DNA of 33,747 nucleotides from Gemmatimonadota bacterium (lineage in GTDB: Bacteria; Gemmatimonadota; Gemmatimonadetes; Gemmatimonadales; GWC2-71-9). The DNA lies in NCBI GenBank assembly GCA_029262155.1, contig JAJCZW010000048.1:1-33747 (forward strand), in the 5' to 3' direction. Made by a program: the position numbers and the translations under genes. A model generated the notes under the pieces. The model saw only the letters and a program-made list of their open reading frames with translations. It made no database searches and was not told the origin of the DNA. Of the stretch, positions 23,263 through 33,575 are shown piece after piece (within the stretch, counting starts at the first letter, position 1; every line of letters starts with the position of its first letter).

Positions 23263-26200
23263 ATGGCCCACACCATTACCGCCCCGGATCCGACCCTGGA
23301 CCCTGCTCGTCGACGCAAGCATCGCATTGCGACACTTGGTCCCCTGGCCGATCGCCGTATCCTGATCTTGGATGGGGCGATGGGCACTATGATCCAAGCC
23401 CACCAACTCGACGAGGCGGGGTATCGCGGCACACGGTTCCGTGAGGCGAAACACGACCTTCGGGGGAACAACGATCTCTTGAGTCTGACGCAACCAGCCA
23501 TCATCCGTCAGATCCATACCGCGTACCTCGACGCAGGCGCAGACATCCTTGAAACCAACACCTTCAACGCCAGCGCCCCCTCCCAATCCGATTATGAGCT
23601 TGAGGCGTTAGTCGAAGAACTCAACTTCCACTCCGCCCAAATCGCGCGGGCAGCCGCCGATGAAGCCGAAGCCGCTGACCCGACACGCCCGCGTTACGTT
23701 GCCGGCGTCCTGGGGCCGACCAACCGTACCGCATCACTCTCTCCCGACGTCGGAAATCCGGCGATCCGCAATGTGACGTTCACTGAATTGGCCGACACCT
23801 ATGCGGTCGCCACCCGTGCCCTTATCGCCGGTGGCGCAGATCTCCTCCTCGTGGAGACCGTTTTCGATACCCTGAACGCCAAAGCGGCCCTCTTCGCCAT
23901 CCGGAAGGTTCAGGATGAAACCGGAATATCCCTCCCGGTGATGATCTCCGGCACCATAACAGATGCCAGCGGCCGGACGTTAAGCGGGCAGACGCCAGAT
24001 GCGTTTTGGATCTCGGTGGCACACGCCCGACCCTTCTCCGTCGGGCTGAACTGTGCCCTTGGTCCGGCCGCACTTCGGCCCCACGTCCAAGACCTGGCCC
24101 GAATCGCCCCGGTGCGCGTGAGCACCCACCCCAACGCCGGGTTGCCTGATGAGTTCGGCGACTACCTGGAAACACCCGAGGCGATGGCCACCGTCCTCGC
24201 CGAGTTTGCACGGGCCGGGTTGGTCAACATCATCGGAGGGTGCTGTGGGACAACGCCGGAGCACATTCGAGCGATGGCCGATGCGGTGAAAGAGATTTCC
24301 CCACGGCAGGTGCCGGCGGCCAGCGGGATGACTCGATTTGCCGGCCTGGAGCCGCGGGCCGTCGGCCCCGATTCGCTCTTTCTCAATATCGGCGAGCGTA
24401 CCAATGTGACCGGCTCCCGTCGATTTGCTAAACTGATCCTGGACGGCCGGTACGAGGATGCCCTGGAGGTTGCCCGCCAGCAGGTTGACGCGGGGGCCCA
24501 GATGATCGACATCAACATGGACGAAGGATTATTGGATTCCGCGGAGGCGATGACCACTTTCCTTCGCTTGGTTGCCACCGAGCCGAGTATCGCGCGGGTA
24601 CCTCTGGTGATCGATTCGTCGTCCTGGCCAGTGATTGAGGCGGGCCTCCAGAACGTGCAGGGGAAACCGCTCGTCAACTCGATCTCTTTGAAAGAGGGTG
24701 AAGACGAATTCCTCCGTGAAGCTCGGTTGGCGCAGGCCTATGGTGCGGCCGTCATCGTGATGGCCTTCGACGAGCAGGGTCAAGCGGACACCGCCGATCG
24801 CAAAGTGGCCATCGCTACACGGGCCTATCGGTTGTTGATCGCGGAGGCTGGCTTCGAGCCGCATGACATTGTCATCGACCCCAACATCTTCGCCATTGCC
24901 ACCGGCATAGAAGAACACAACAACTACGCTCAGGAGTACCTCGAGGCTATTCCCCGTATCAAAGAGGCGTGTCCGGGAGTCCTTATCAGTGGTGGGGTGA
25001 GCAACGTTTCCTTCTCCTTTCGGGGGAACGATGCCATTCGCGAAGCGATTCACAGCGTCTTTCTCTATCATGCAATTGCCGCCGGGATGGATATGGGGAT
25101 CGTGAATGCCGGCCAACTTACGATCTACGACGACATTCCCACCTCCCTCCGGGAACGGGTCGAGGATGTCGTCTTAAACCGGAGGCCCGACGCAACCGAA
25201 CGGCTGCTGGAGGTGGCCGATCAGGTGCGCGGTCGAGCGGCAACCCGCACCGCCGACCTCTCCTGGCGCGAGCAACCTGTCGGCGAACGTCTCGTCCACG
25301 CCTTGGTCGAGGGTATCACCGAATGGATCGAAGCCGATACCGAGGAAGCCCGCCAGGGGGCGTCGCACCCGATCAAGATCATCGAGGGGCCGCTGATGGA
25401 TGGGATGAACAAGGTGGGCGACCTCTTTGGGTCAGGGAAGATGTTCCTTCCCCAGGTCGTCAAGAGTGCCCGGGTCATGAAGCGGGCCGTCGCCCATCTG
25501 ATTCCATTCCTGGAAGCCCTTAAGGTCGCGGAGGGAGGCTCAGAGACCACGCACCACACCAAGGGGCGGATCCTCATGGCGACCGTTAAGGGTGACGTCC
25601 ACGACATCGGGAAAAATATCGTCGGCGTCGTGCTCCAGTGTAACAATTACGACGTGATCGACCTTGGGGTCATGGTACCATCCGCGAAGATTCTTGAGGC
25701 GGCGCGCAGCCACCAGGTCGACATCGTCGGGTTGAGCGGCTTGATCACACCATCACTGGAAGAGATGACCCATGTCGCCCGGGAGCTGGAACGGGAGCAA
25801 TTCGCCACGCCACTCTTAATCGGTGGCGCGACCACCTCCCGCACCCACACCGCCGTCAAGATCGCTCCTGGGTATTCCGGTCCGACCGTGCATGTTCCGG
25901 ACGCTTCCCGGGCAGTCGGTGTCGTTTCCCGATTTCTGAATCCTGCCGAAGCCCCCGCCGCAGCTGCCGCCCTCCGGACCGAATACGACGAGATCCGGCA
26001 GCGGCGTGCGTCTGCCAGCGAAGGACGCACCCTCGGCACCATTAGGGCTGCGCGCGCTCACCGCCTCCAACTCAATTGGGCTGGATCCCCCCCTCCCACT
26101 CCGAAGATCACCGAGCCCCTCATTCTGGACGGGTATCCCCTAGAGGAACTGGTGAGTCGGATCGACTGGACGCCGTTTTTCCATGCGTGGGAGTTCCGTG

Positions 26201-27039
26201 GGGCATACCCTGCCCTCCTCGACGACCCAACCACCGGGTCGGCAGCTCGAGATCTCTTTCAGGACGCCCAGACGCTCCTGTCGCGGATCGTCGACGAGTC
26301 GTGGCTCACCGCGCGGGGCGTGGTGGCTTTCTTCCCCGCCAACACCATCAATGACGATATCGAACTCTACGTCGACCCAACCCGCGAGGCGATCCGAGCA
26401 ACCATCCCCACCCTGCGACAGCAAATGACCAAGCGAGACGATCGCACCAACCTGTCCCTGGCGGACTTTGTAGCGCCGAAATCGACCGGAGTGGCCGATT
26501 GGATCGGTGTCTTTTCGGCAACGACTGGGATCGGATTGGACACCGTCATCCAACGATTCGAACAGGCACACGACGACTACAACGCGATCCTGGCCCGTGC
26601 GCTCGCCGATCGTCTTGCGGAAGCCCTCGCCGAACGACTCCACGAGAGGGTGCGGCGCGAATGGTGGGGATATGCGCCCGATGAAGATTTCGACAACCGT
26701 GACCTGGTGAGCGAAGCCTATCAGGGCATTCGCCCGGCGCCAGGATACCCTGCCTGCCCCGACCACTCCGGCAAGACAACCCTGCTCTCCCTCTTAGGGG
26801 ATACCGCCTCAACCGGCATCACCCTCACCGAATCATTCGCGATGCTACCCACGGCCTCGGTGAGCGGATACTACTTTTGGCATCCCAAGGCCACTTACTT
26901 CGGCGTCGGCCGGATCGGGAGAGACCAGGTTGAGGACTATGCCCAGCGCTGTGGCGTCTCCATTCCTACCGTCGAACGGTGGTTGGCCGTGAACCTGGGC
27001 TACACACCACCCTCCGCCAACGGAGACCCGTCGGCATGA
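23263..27039 (+). CDS. metH: Cobalamin-dependent methionine synthase
   Basis: This is a 1258-residue full-length MetH, which transfers the methyl group of 5-methyltetrahydrofolate to homocysteine through methylcobalamin. Module 1 binds homocysteine with zinc ligands Cys264 (GLNCALGP) and Cys327/Cys328 (GGCCGTTP). Module 2 is the pterin-binding barrel (about 365-650, [16 protein letters not shown]). Then come the cap and the B12 domain, with the cobalt-ligand His780 in DVHDIGKNI, and the C-terminal reactivation domain (about 930-1258) with [12 protein letters not shown] and [10 protein letters not shown] for SAM-dependent repair. The ATG at 23263 has GGAG about eight bases upstream; the frame open from 23179 runs through the riboswitch and was rejected. 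The stop overlaps the next gene as ATGA. Confidence 0.97.
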   Translation: MAHTITAPDPTLDPARRRKHRIATLGPLADRRILILDGAMGTMIQAHQLDEAGYRGTRFREAKHDLRGNNDLLSLTQPAIIRQIHTAYLDAGADILETNTFNASAPSQSDYELEALVEELNFHSAQIARAAADEAEAADPTRPRYVAGVLGPTNRTASLSPDVGNPAIRNVTFTELADTYAVATRALIAGGADLLLVETVFDTLNAKAALFAIRKVQDETGISLPVMISGTITDASGRTLSGQTPDAFWISVAHARPFSVGLNCALGPAALRPHVQDLARIAPVRVSTHPNAGLPDEFGDYLETPEAMATVLAEFARAGLVNIIGGCCGTTPEHIRAMADAVKEISPRQVPAASGMTRFAGLEPRAVGPDSLFLNIGERTNVTGSRRFAKLILDGRYEDALEVARQQVDAGAQMIDINMDEGLLDSAEAMTTFLRLVATEPSIARVPLVIDSSSWPVIEAGLQNVQGKPLVNSISLKEGEDEFLREARLAQAYGAAVIVMAFDEQGQADTADRKVAIATRAYRLLIAEAGFEPHDIVIDPNIFAIATGIEEHNNYAQEYLEAIPRIKEACPGVLISGGVSNVSFSFRGNDAIREAIHSVFLYHAIAAGMDMGIVNAGQLTIYDDIPTSLRERVEDVVLNRRPDATERLLEVADQVRGRAATRTADLSWREQPVGERLVHALVEGITEWIEADTEEARQGASHPIKIIEGPLMDGMNKVGDLFGSGKMFLPQVVKSARVMKRAVAHLIPFLEALKVAEGGSETTHHTKGRILMATVKGDVHDIGKNIVGVVLQCNNYDVIDLGVMVPSAKILEAARSHQVDIVGLSGLITPSLEEMTHVARELEREQFATPLLIGGATTSRTHTAVKIAPGYSGPTVHVPDASRAVGVVSRFLNPAEAPAAAAALRTEYDEIRQRRASASEGRTLGTIRAARAHRLQLNWAGSPPPTPKITEPLILDGYPLEELVSRIDWTPFFHAWEFRGAYPALLDDPTTGSAARDLFQDAQTLLSRIVDESWLTARGVVAFFPANTINDDIELYVDPTREAIRATIPTLRQQMTKRDDRTNLSLADFVAPKSTGVADWIGVFSATTGIGLDTVIQRFEQAHDDYNAILARALADRLAEALAERLHERVRREWWGYAPDEDFDNRDLVSEAYQGIRPAPGYPACPDHSGKTTLLSLLGDTASTGITLTESFAMLPTASVSGYYFWHPKATYFGVGRIGRDQVEDYAQRCGVSIPTVERWLAVNLGYTPPSANGDPSA

Positions 27040-28874
27040 ATCCCCTTCGCGTGTTACTGGACGATGGCAAGGTGCATGTGTTCGACGGTGGGATGGGAAC
27101 CGAACTGTACAATCGAGGGGTTTTTCTCAACATCTGTTTCGATGAACTCGCGATTCGGCAGCCCGAGTTGTTGCGGGATATTCACCGTGAGTACCTCCAA
27201 GCCGGAGCCGAAGTCCTCGAGACCAATACGTTTGGAGCCAATCCGTTCAAACTCGCCCACTACGGCCTTGCCAGCGAAACCAAAACGCTCAACCGCGAAG
27301 CCGCGAGGGTCGCCTGCGAAGCCGCCCATGACCGTGCGGCGGTGGTTGGCGCGATCGGCCCCCTCGGTATCCGGATCGAACCCTTCGGCGAAACCAGTCG
27401 GGTCGAGGCGGAAGACGCGTTTCGGGTGCAAGCGGAAGGGCTGTTAGAGGGTGGAGTCAACGGCATCATACTCGAGACATTCAGCGACGTTGAAGAGTTG
27501 GGCGCCGCAGTTGCTGCGGTCCGGTCTCTGACGGACCTGCCCATCCTCGCCCAGATGACGATCGGGCCGGACGGACGGACCATCTATGGAACGGCACCAG
27601 AAAGTTTCGGCCCCGCGCTGTCGGCGATGCAGGTCGATGCGGTCGGGGTGAACTGTTCGGTGGGCCCGCAGGGGGTGCTCGAAGCGGTGGAAAAGTTGGT
27701 CAATGTCGTCACCCTTCCTGTCATCGCCCAACCCAACGCCGGCCTGCCACGTCCGGTCGGTGACCGCAAGATCTACATGGCGTCTCCCGAGTATATGGCA
27801 AGTTACGCACGACGGATGGTCGAGGCGGGAGCGCGCTTTGTCGGTGGATGTTGCGGGACGACCCCAGCCCATATCCGCGCCATCCTTGGATTTGTGCAAA
27901 GCGTGACGCCCCGGTCAGGGCCAGCCCAAGCGGTCAGTCCCCCAGATATCAAAGGGGTCGATCCAGTTCCGCTGACGGAGCGATCGGCCCTTGGGGCAAA
28001 ACTGGCAGCCGGTGCCTTCGTGACGACAGTGGAGATCGTGCCGCCCAAAGGGATCGATCCGGCGCCGATGTATGCTCAAGTACGCGCATTGAAAGAAGCC
28101 GGGGTCGATGCCGTCAATATCCCCGACGGTCCCCGAGCCCAAAGCCGGATGGGGGCGCTCCTCTCCGGAGTGATGATCGAACGGGAGGTGGGGCTGGAGA
28201 CGGTGGTCCACTACGCCTGCCGCGACCGCAACCTCCTCGGCATGTTGTCGGACCTCTTGGGGGCGTCGGCGGCAGGGTTGAGAAATCTCCTTCTGGTAAC
28301 CGGGGACCCGCCGAAGATGGGACCCTACCCCGAAGCGACTGCGGTTTTCGATATCGATGCGATTGGCCTTACCAACTTGGTCGCACGCCTGAACCATGGC
28401 CTCGACCCAGGTCACAACGCGATCGGCAAACCGACCCGCTTTGTGATCGGTGTGGGTGTGAACCCCGCTGCGACCGATCTGGAAAAGGAGTTGCGCCGAT
28501 TTGCCTGGAAGGTCGAGGCCGGCGCCGAGTTTGCCGTGACCCAACCAGTCTTTGATCTTGATCAACTTGATCGTTTCCTCAAACGGATCGAGTCGTACCA
28601 GATCCCGATCATTGGAGGTATCTGGCCGCTCGTCTCCCTTCGGAACGCCGAGTTTCTGGCCAACGAAGTTCCGGGGATCACCGTCCCGAACGAGGTCCTC
28701 AAGCGGATGCGCACGGCAAGCGAAGGCGGCAAGGAGACCGCCCTCGCTGAAGGCGTTACCATCGCGAAAGAGATGCTCGCCGCCGTCCGGCACCGGCTTC
28801 GCGGAGCCCAAGTGTCTGCCCCACTCGGCCGGGTTCCGGTCGCGCTATCGGTGTTATCTGCCGGGCTGGAGTAG
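27036..28874 (+). CDS. Bifunctional homocysteine S-methyltransferase / methylenetetrahydrofolate reductase
   Basis: This is a 612-residue fusion. Residues 1-300 form a zinc homocysteine-methyltransferase barrel ([14 protein letters not shown]; zinc ligands Cys207 in NCSVGP and Cys272/Cys273 in GGCCGTTP). From about 330 to 600 is a MetF-type flavoprotein domain, with VEIVPPKG holding the active-site glutamate, TGDPPKMG, and [13 protein letters not shown] at the C-terminal face of the barrel. MetF reduces methylene-tetrahydrofolate to the methyl form that MetH uses. The layout matches YitJ of Bacillus. ATG overlaps the metH stop by 4 bp, so both are probably under the same SAM-II leader. What methyl donor the N-terminal half uses is unclear. 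Confidence 0.94.
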   Translation: MNPLRVLLDDGKVHVFDGGMGTELYNRGVFLNICFDELAIRQPELLRDIHREYLQAGAEVLETNTFGANPFKLAHYGLASETKTLNREAARVACEAAHDRAAVVGAIGPLGIRIEPFGETSRVEAEDAFRVQAEGLLEGGVNGIILETFSDVEELGAAVAAVRSLTDLPILAQMTIGPDGRTIYGTAPESFGPALSAMQVDAVGVNCSVGPQGVLEAVEKLVNVVTLPVIAQPNAGLPRPVGDRKIYMASPEYMASYARRMVEAGARFVGGCCGTTPAHIRAILGFVQSVTPRSGPAQAVSPPDIKGVDPVPLTERSALGAKLAAGAFVTTVEIVPPKGIDPAPMYAQVRALKEAGVDAVNIPDGPRAQSRMGALLSGVMIEREVGLETVVHYACRDRNLLGMLSDLLGASAAGLRNLLLVTGDPPKMGPYPEATAVFDIDAIGLTNLVARLNHGLDPGHNAIGKPTRFVIGVGVNPAATDLEKELRRFAWKVEAGAEFAVTQPVFDLDQLDRFLKRIESYQIPIIGGIWPLVSLRNAEFLANEVPGITVPNEVLKRMRTASEGGKETALAEGVTIAKEMLAAVRHRLRGAQVSAPLGRVPVALSVLSAGLE

Positions 28875-28882
28875 ACTCCCTC

Positions 28883-28912
28883 CCGCTCAGCGCATCTCCC
28901 CACCCTGAGCGG
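28883..28912. terminator. Hairpin at the convergent metF-fusion / VWA gene junction
   Basis: A perfect 8-bp stem CCGCTCAG / CTGAGCGG with a 14-base loop spans the 3' end of the minus-strand VWA gene, 9 bp after the plus-strand stop. No T-run follows on either side, so a terminating role is only suggested by the position between two convergent genes. Confidence 0.35.
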
Positions 28913-30776
28913 CCACCGCCTGCTCCCGGGCGATGAGATCCATCGCTTCAACGAGTTGGACAAACTCCGCCCGGTACCCGTGGGGATCCTTCCCACGCGC
29001 CCTGCGTGCACGTGTCGCCATGCGTGCGAAGGTGGCAGTTCCCTTGAACTCCGAATCCCGGAGCACCATGCCCACCCCCGCGACCGCCGAGGCGAACCGG
29101 AAGTTCACCGAGGGTGAGGCCGTCGAGGATCGGACCACGCGTTCCAGCTTCTGACTCACGATCCCGGTTGGAGCCTTGTACCTCAGGGCGACGGTGAACC
29201 AATCATCCGACTCCCGAGCACTGGTGCGCGACACATCCTGATACCGCAAGGAGTCCACCGACCCGATGGGGACATCGAGCGGTTGGCCCACCGGCACGAT
29301 CTCATACAGTGCGGTGACTGCGTGCCCCGCACCCAGTTCCCCCGCATCCTTCGTATCGTCGTTGAAGTCCTCATCGGCCAAGAGTCGATTCTCGTAGCCA
29401 ATCAACCGATAGGCAGCGACGCGCGTCGGATTGAACTCGACTTGAATCTTTACATCCTTGGCAATGGTCATGAGCGTTGCCCCCAGCTCATTCACAAGAA
29501 CCTTCTTGGCTTCGAGCAGGTTGTCGACATAGGCGAAGTGTCCGTTCCCGTGGTCCGCAAGTTGTTCCATCTTGCTATCCTTGAGGTTTCCGGTGCCAAA
29601 TCCGAGGACCGTGAGAAACACCCCCGAAGTTCGTTCGTGTTCGATCAGCCTGATCAGATCGCCCTCACTCGACACGCCGACGTTGAAATCCCCATCGGTG
29701 GCCAGGATAACCCGGTTATTGCCACCTGGAACGAAGTGTTGCCGAGCCGCTTGGTACGCCAGGGTAATGCCTTGACCACCAGCCGTCGACCCGCCCGCCG
29801 ACAGCCGTTCAATCGCATCGAGAATTCGGTCGCGTTCGCTCCCCGACGTCGATGGGAGCACCAATCCTGCCGCGCCCGCGTAGACGACGATGGCAACCCG
29901 ATCTTCCGGGCGTAGCTGGTCGACCAACAGTCTGAACGCCGCCTTCACGAGCGGTAACTTGTTTGGGCTCCCCATCGAACCCGATACATCGAGCAGGAAC
30001 ACCAAGTTGTTGGGAGGCAGATCCTCCAAGTGGAGTCGCTGACCCTGTAATCCGATGAGGGCCAACTTGTGCCTGGAGTTCCACGGCGCGTCGGCAAGTT
30101 CCGTGGTTACGGAAAACGGCACGCCCCCTACCGGCTCAGGATAGTCGAAGGGGAAATAGTTGATCATTTCCTCGATCCGGACCGCATCCTTTGGAGGAAG
30201 GTGGTTATCCCGAATGAAGCGCCGAATATTGGTGTAGCTCGCGGCGTCGACGTCGATGGAGAAGGTGGATAGGGGACGGCGCCCTGGAGCCTGCCATCGG
30301 TTATCGATGATATGCGCGTATTCCTCGGTGTTGAACCCGCGCCGACCTCGAACCGGTGCGCTCGCGCTGAGCATTCCCTGACTCAGCTTCTGCCGCCGAG
30401 CTTGGGGAGCGTTGGCCACCATCTCATCGAGAGCGAACGGCGTCGCCGTCATCCTGAAATCGGCGGTGGTCACCTTACCGGGCACCACGTTCACACGCAC
30501 GATCTTGGACTCATATCCGTGCGCCACCGCCCGAACGCGGACAGTCCCCTCCGGCACGGAATCAATCTGGTATCGGCCATTGGCTCCGGAAACCGTATGC
30601 TGGCCAGTTCCGAGCACGGTCACGCGGGCGCCAACGACCGGCTGGCGCGTGAGGCTGGTCACCTGCCCCACCAGACTGCCTGTTCTTGCGGGTGCCTCCG
30701 CGGGGGGAGATCGGAGTGGGACCAAGAGCGCCACGATGAGAGGGGCCCCCAGAATGAAACTATGACGTCCCTTCAT
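28887..30776 (-). CDS. Secreted von Willebrand factor A (YfbK-type) protein with carboxypeptidase-regulatory-like domain
   Basis: This is a 629-residue exported protein. A signal peptide (about 1-28) is followed by a CarboxypepD_reg-like beta-sandwich (about 33-110, GSLVGQVTSLTRQPVVGARVTV), a YfbK-type N-terminal region (about 148-215, FSIDVDAASYTNIRRFI), and a VWA domain whose MIDAS metal site is intact (DVSGSMGS, Asp263, Ser265, Ser267). A C-terminal DUF3520-like region ends it. Family members are envelope proteins of uncertain role; MIDAS proteins bind divalent metals and partner proteins. The ATG at 30774-30776 has GGGAGGA a few bases upstream and begins at the signal peptide; extending to 30851 adds no family sequence. 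Confidence 0.9.
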   Translation of the reverse strand: MKGRHSFILGAPLIVALLVPLRSPPAEAPARTGSLVGQVTSLTRQPVVGARVTVLGTGQHTVSGANGRYQIDSVPEGTVRVRAVAHGYESKIVRVNVVPGKVTTADFRMTATPFALDEMVANAPQARRQKLSQGMLSASAPVRGRRGFNTEEYAHIIDNRWQAPGRRPLSTFSIDVDAASYTNIRRFIRDNHLPPKDAVRIEEMINYFPFDYPEPVGGVPFSVTTELADAPWNSRHKLALIGLQGQRLHLEDLPPNNLVFLLDVSGSMGSPNKLPLVKAAFRLLVDQLRPEDRVAIVVYAGAAGLVLPSTSGSERDRILDAIERLSAGGSTAGGQGITLAYQAARQHFVPGGNNRVILATDGDFNVGVSSEGDLIRLIEHERTSGVFLTVLGFGTGNLKDSKMEQLADHGNGHFAYVDNLLEAKKVLVNELGATLMTIAKDVKIQVEFNPTRVAAYRLIGYENRLLADEDFNDDTKDAGELGAGHAVTALYEIVPVGQPLDVPIGSVDSLRYQDVSRTSARESDDWFTVALRYKAPTGIVSQKLERVVRSSTASPSVNFRFASAVAGVGMVLRDSEFKGTATFARMATRARRARGKDPHGYRAEFVQLVEAMDLIAREQAVAAQGGEMR

Positions 30777-30853
30777 TACGTCCTCCCAGAGAGATGGGTT
30801 GTCATGGGAGATGACGACAGTGTTCGGACTTGCACACCGACCGCTATTCATCG

Positions 30854-30883
30854 ATTATGAGGGCCTATAGCTCGCCATGCCAA
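30854..30883 (-). promoter_or_regulatory. Predicted promoter of the VWA gene, overlapping a weaker plus-strand promoter
   Basis: On the minus strand TTGGCA (30878-30883) and CATAAT (30854-30859) are 18 bp apart, each one base from consensus. Transcription would start near 30847, about 70 bases before the ATG. On the plus strand TTGCAC (30830-30835) and GATTAT (30853-30858) are 17 bp apart and could serve the acyl-CoA dehydrogenase gene. The two -10 boxes share the same bases, so divergent transcription may compete. Confidence 0.42.
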
Positions 30884-30894
30884 GGAGTTGAGTA

Positions 30895-32058
30895 ATGCAA
30901 GACCTCGCGGTACGCGCACCAGCCTTGACCACGTTGTCGGAAGAAGAGGAGATGTTCCGGCAGGCGATCCGCGATTTCGCCGAGACCGAGGTGCGCCCTC
31001 ACGTCTCCCGGATGGACGAAGCCGCCCAGTTCGACCCCGCCATCATTACCAAATTCTTCGAAATGGGACTCATGGGAATCGAGGTTCCCGAGGAGCTTGG
31101 AGGGGCAGGAGGGGCCTTCTGCATGGCCACCCTGGCCATCGAAGAATTGGCGCGCGTCGACGCTTCCGCCGCGATCTATGTCGATGTGCACAATACCCTG
31201 GTGAATAACGCGCTGCTCCGCTGGGGAACCGGCGAGCAGAAACAACGATACTTCCCTCGCCTATCGTCAGAACTCTTGGGCGCGTTTGCGCTTTCGGAAC
31301 CCGACAGCGGAAGCGATGCGTTTGCCTTGACCTGCAAGGCCATCCGGGTGGGGGACCATTGGGAACTCACCGGCCGGAAGTTCTGGATCACCAATGGAGC
31401 CGAGGCAGGCTTCTTTATCGTTTTTGCCAATACTGATTTTTCCAAGGGGTACAAGGGCATCACGGCGTTCCTGGTAGAGAGGGACTTTGCAGGGTTTGCT
31501 GTTGGAAAGAAAGAAAGCAAGCTGGGTATCCGAGCCTCGAGCACCACTGAACTGATTCTTGAGCAATGCCACGTCCCCGATGCGAATGTGTTAGGTCCGG
31601 TTGGGAAGGGGTACAAGATCGCCATTGAGACGTTGAACGAAGGCCGGATAGGCATCGGGGCCCAGATGGTCGGTATTGCTCAGGGTGCCCTCGACGCCGC
31701 ACTGGCGTACATCAAGGAACGGAAGCAATTCGGAAAGACCATCGCGGAATTCCAGGGTATCCAGTTTCAGGTGGCCCAGGCCGCGACCGAAATCGAAGCC
31801 GCCCGCCTCATGGTTTACAACGCCGCTCGGCTGAAGGACACAGGGCACCCCTTTGCGACTGAAGCGGCCATGGCCAAGCTCTTTAGCTCCCAGGTCGCGA
31901 ACCATGTCACCTCCTTGGCGGTGGAGTTGTTCGGCGGATTTGGGTACTCCCGGGAATACCCGGTGGAGAAGTTCTTCCGGGATGCCAAGATTGGCACAAT
32001 TTATGAGGGCACAAGCAATATGCAGCTACAGACCATTGCGAAGACTCTGCTACAGTAG
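30895..32058 (+). CDS. Acyl-CoA dehydrogenase (short/branched-chain type)
   Basis: This is a 387-residue FAD enzyme that oxidises acyl-CoA to 2-enoyl-CoA and passes electrons to ETF. The pieces in order are the N-terminal helical domain (to about 125), the FAD and substrate segment FALSEPDSGSDAFALTCKA with KFWITNGAEA, the C-terminal helices with RKQFGKTIAEFQGIQFQ, VELFGGFGYSREYPVEKFFRDAK, and the catalytic glutamate Glu371 in IYEGTSNMQ. The position of that glutamate in the last helix is that of short-chain and short/branched-chain enzymes, not isovaleryl-CoA dehydrogenase. AAGGAG lies eight bases upstream of the ATG. The exact acyl chain cannot be assigned from sequence. Confidence 0.93.
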   Translation: MQDLAVRAPALTTLSEEEEMFRQAIRDFAETEVRPHVSRMDEAAQFDPAIITKFFEMGLMGIEVPEELGGAGGAFCMATLAIEELARVDASAAIYVDVHNTLVNNALLRWGTGEQKQRYFPRLSSELLGAFALSEPDSGSDAFALTCKAIRVGDHWELTGRKFWITNGAEAGFFIVFANTDFSKGYKGITAFLVERDFAGFAVGKKESKLGIRASSTTELILEQCHVPDANVLGPVGKGYKIAIETLNEGRIGIGAQMVGIAQGALDAALAYIKERKQFGKTIAEFQGIQFQVAQAATEIEAARLMVYNAARLKDTGHPFATEAAMAKLFSSQVANHVTSLAVELFGGFGYSREYPVEKFFRDAKIGTIYEGTSNMQLQTIAKTLLQ

Positions 32059-32078
32059 CTGCTCACTGAGGTGTGCTT

Positions 32079-33545
32079 GTGACTCTGGTTCTTCTGCTTG
32101 CCGCGCTGGTGGCCAATCCCCCCAGCGTCATCCAACCATCCGCCGTCAGGCCGGATTCGTCTGACCTTCGGTTGGTTCTGGCCGATTGGTTTCGATCCGC
32201 TGCCCGGGCGGCACCGGGCCAATGGGGGGTGGCAATCGCCGATGAGCGGGGTCAGTTTCTCTGGGGAATCAATCCAACCAAACCGCTAATCCCAGCCTCC
32301 ATCGTGAAGATTTTCACGACCGGTTTCGGACGGACGATCGTCGGCCCCAACGGCCGACAGATTACCCGCGTGATCGGTGATGGGACCCTGGATCCACTCT
32401 CCGGAGCATGGAAAGGAACCTGGGCCCTGGAGTTGAATGGCGATCCGACGTTTGAGCGAGAAGGGCGGGCGGGCGCGATGCTCTCAGACCTCGCCGATCA
32501 ACTCTACCACACCGGGATTCGGCGGCTCACCGGCCCTCTTTTGGTCAAGCAATCCAACGGCGACAATGCCGACGCCCGGTATCCCTCGGCGTGGAGTCGG
32601 CGCCATCGGGGAAAGAATTTTGCTCCTCTCGTCGGCCCCCTGACCCTCAACGAGAACTCCATTTCAATCGCTATCGCGCCGGGCAATCGGGTCGGTGGAG
32701 CGCCCGCCGTCCTGACGGCGAACCCGACGGGCATCCTGTCGTTGGTGACAATCCGTGCACGAACCGTCTCGGGGTCTCGCAACCGTTTGGTCTATCGACG
32801 GCAGGCCAGCGGGCACTGGATCGTGACCGGTTCGATCGGCGTCCGGGCTCGTCCCCGGACCTACACAGGGGTCACCAACGATCCACGCGCCATGCTCGAA
32901 GCGGCCTGGGCGCAGGCGCTTGCGGAAGCACAGATCGAATGGGTGCAAGCCGACGCACTCTCCGCCCCACCCGAAGCGACCGAACCGTCGGTCCTCGCGC
33001 AGGTCGTGTCACCAACATTCGACTCGGTGGCGAGCGAGGTCAATCGGCGAAGCTCAAATATCGGCGCCGAACTGATGTTGCGGTGGGCCGCGGCGGGCGA
33101 CCAAGGGAGTGCCGCCCTGCTGACGCAGCATGTCCGCCAGGTGACCGGCGACTACACCGGCGTTCATCTCGCCGATGGCAGTGGGCTTTCATCGGAGGAT
33201 CGCGCCTCACCGTGGTCCTTTGCATCCTACCTCGCCAACTTCCCCACCCTACCCGAGGGGCGGAACTTTCCACTTCTCCTGCCGGCCAACGGCACTGGAA
33301 CCCTTAAGCGGCTGTCCCGTTGGATCCCAGAGGAAGGGGTCGTTCGGGCAAAGACCGGGACCCTCGGCAATTCCGCGACCCTCGCCGGCTATCTCGGCCA
33401 AAAGGACGGAATGCTCGTGATTTCGCTGATGTACAACGGATCCCATGTGTATGACGCGCGTCAACAACAGTGGAGACTGTTCAGACTGTTAGGGGCAAAC
33501 GGCGTCGTCATCCCCACTGATTCGCTTGGTGCCTTTGGCGGCTAG
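32079..33545 (+). CDS. D-alanyl-D-alanine carboxypeptidase / endopeptidase (PBP4-type, family S13)
   Basis: This is a 488-residue periplasmic penicillin-binding protein of the DacB type, which trims D-Ala from or cleaves cross-links in peptidoglycan. A short hydrophobic leader is followed by the three S13 motifs: SxxK (Ser74-Ile-Val-Lys77 in PASIVKIF), SxN (Ser325-Ser-Asn327 in RRSSNIGAEL) and KTG (Lys425-Thr-Gly in RAKTGTLGN). The catalytic motif reads SIVK rather than the more usual SNTK, but all catalytic residues are kept. The big insert between SxxK and SxN is present. The GTG at 32079 has GAGG seven bases upstream; the GTG at 32073 is too close to that site. It follows the acyl-CoA dehydrogenase stop by 20 bp. 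Confidence 0.92.
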   Translation: MTLVLLLAALVANPPSVIQPSAVRPDSSDLRLVLADWFRSAARAAPGQWGVAIADERGQFLWGINPTKPLIPASIVKIFTTGFGRTIVGPNGRQITRVIGDGTLDPLSGAWKGTWALELNGDPTFEREGRAGAMLSDLADQLYHTGIRRLTGPLLVKQSNGDNADARYPSAWSRRHRGKNFAPLVGPLTLNENSISIAIAPGNRVGGAPAVLTANPTGILSLVTIRARTVSGSRNRLVYRRQASGHWIVTGSIGVRARPRTYTGVTNDPRAMLEAAWAQALAEAQIEWVQADALSAPPEATEPSVLAQVVSPTFDSVASEVNRRSSNIGAELMLRWAAAGDQGSAALLTQHVRQVTGDYTGVHLADGSGLSSEDRASPWSFASYLANFPTLPEGRNFPLLLPANGTGTLKRLSRWIPEEGVVRAKTGTLGNSATLAGYLGQKDGMLVISLMYNGSHVYDARQQQWRLFRLLGANGVVIPTDSLGAFGG

Positions 33546-33575
33546 CATCCCCCGAAGGACGAACCTGTTACTACC

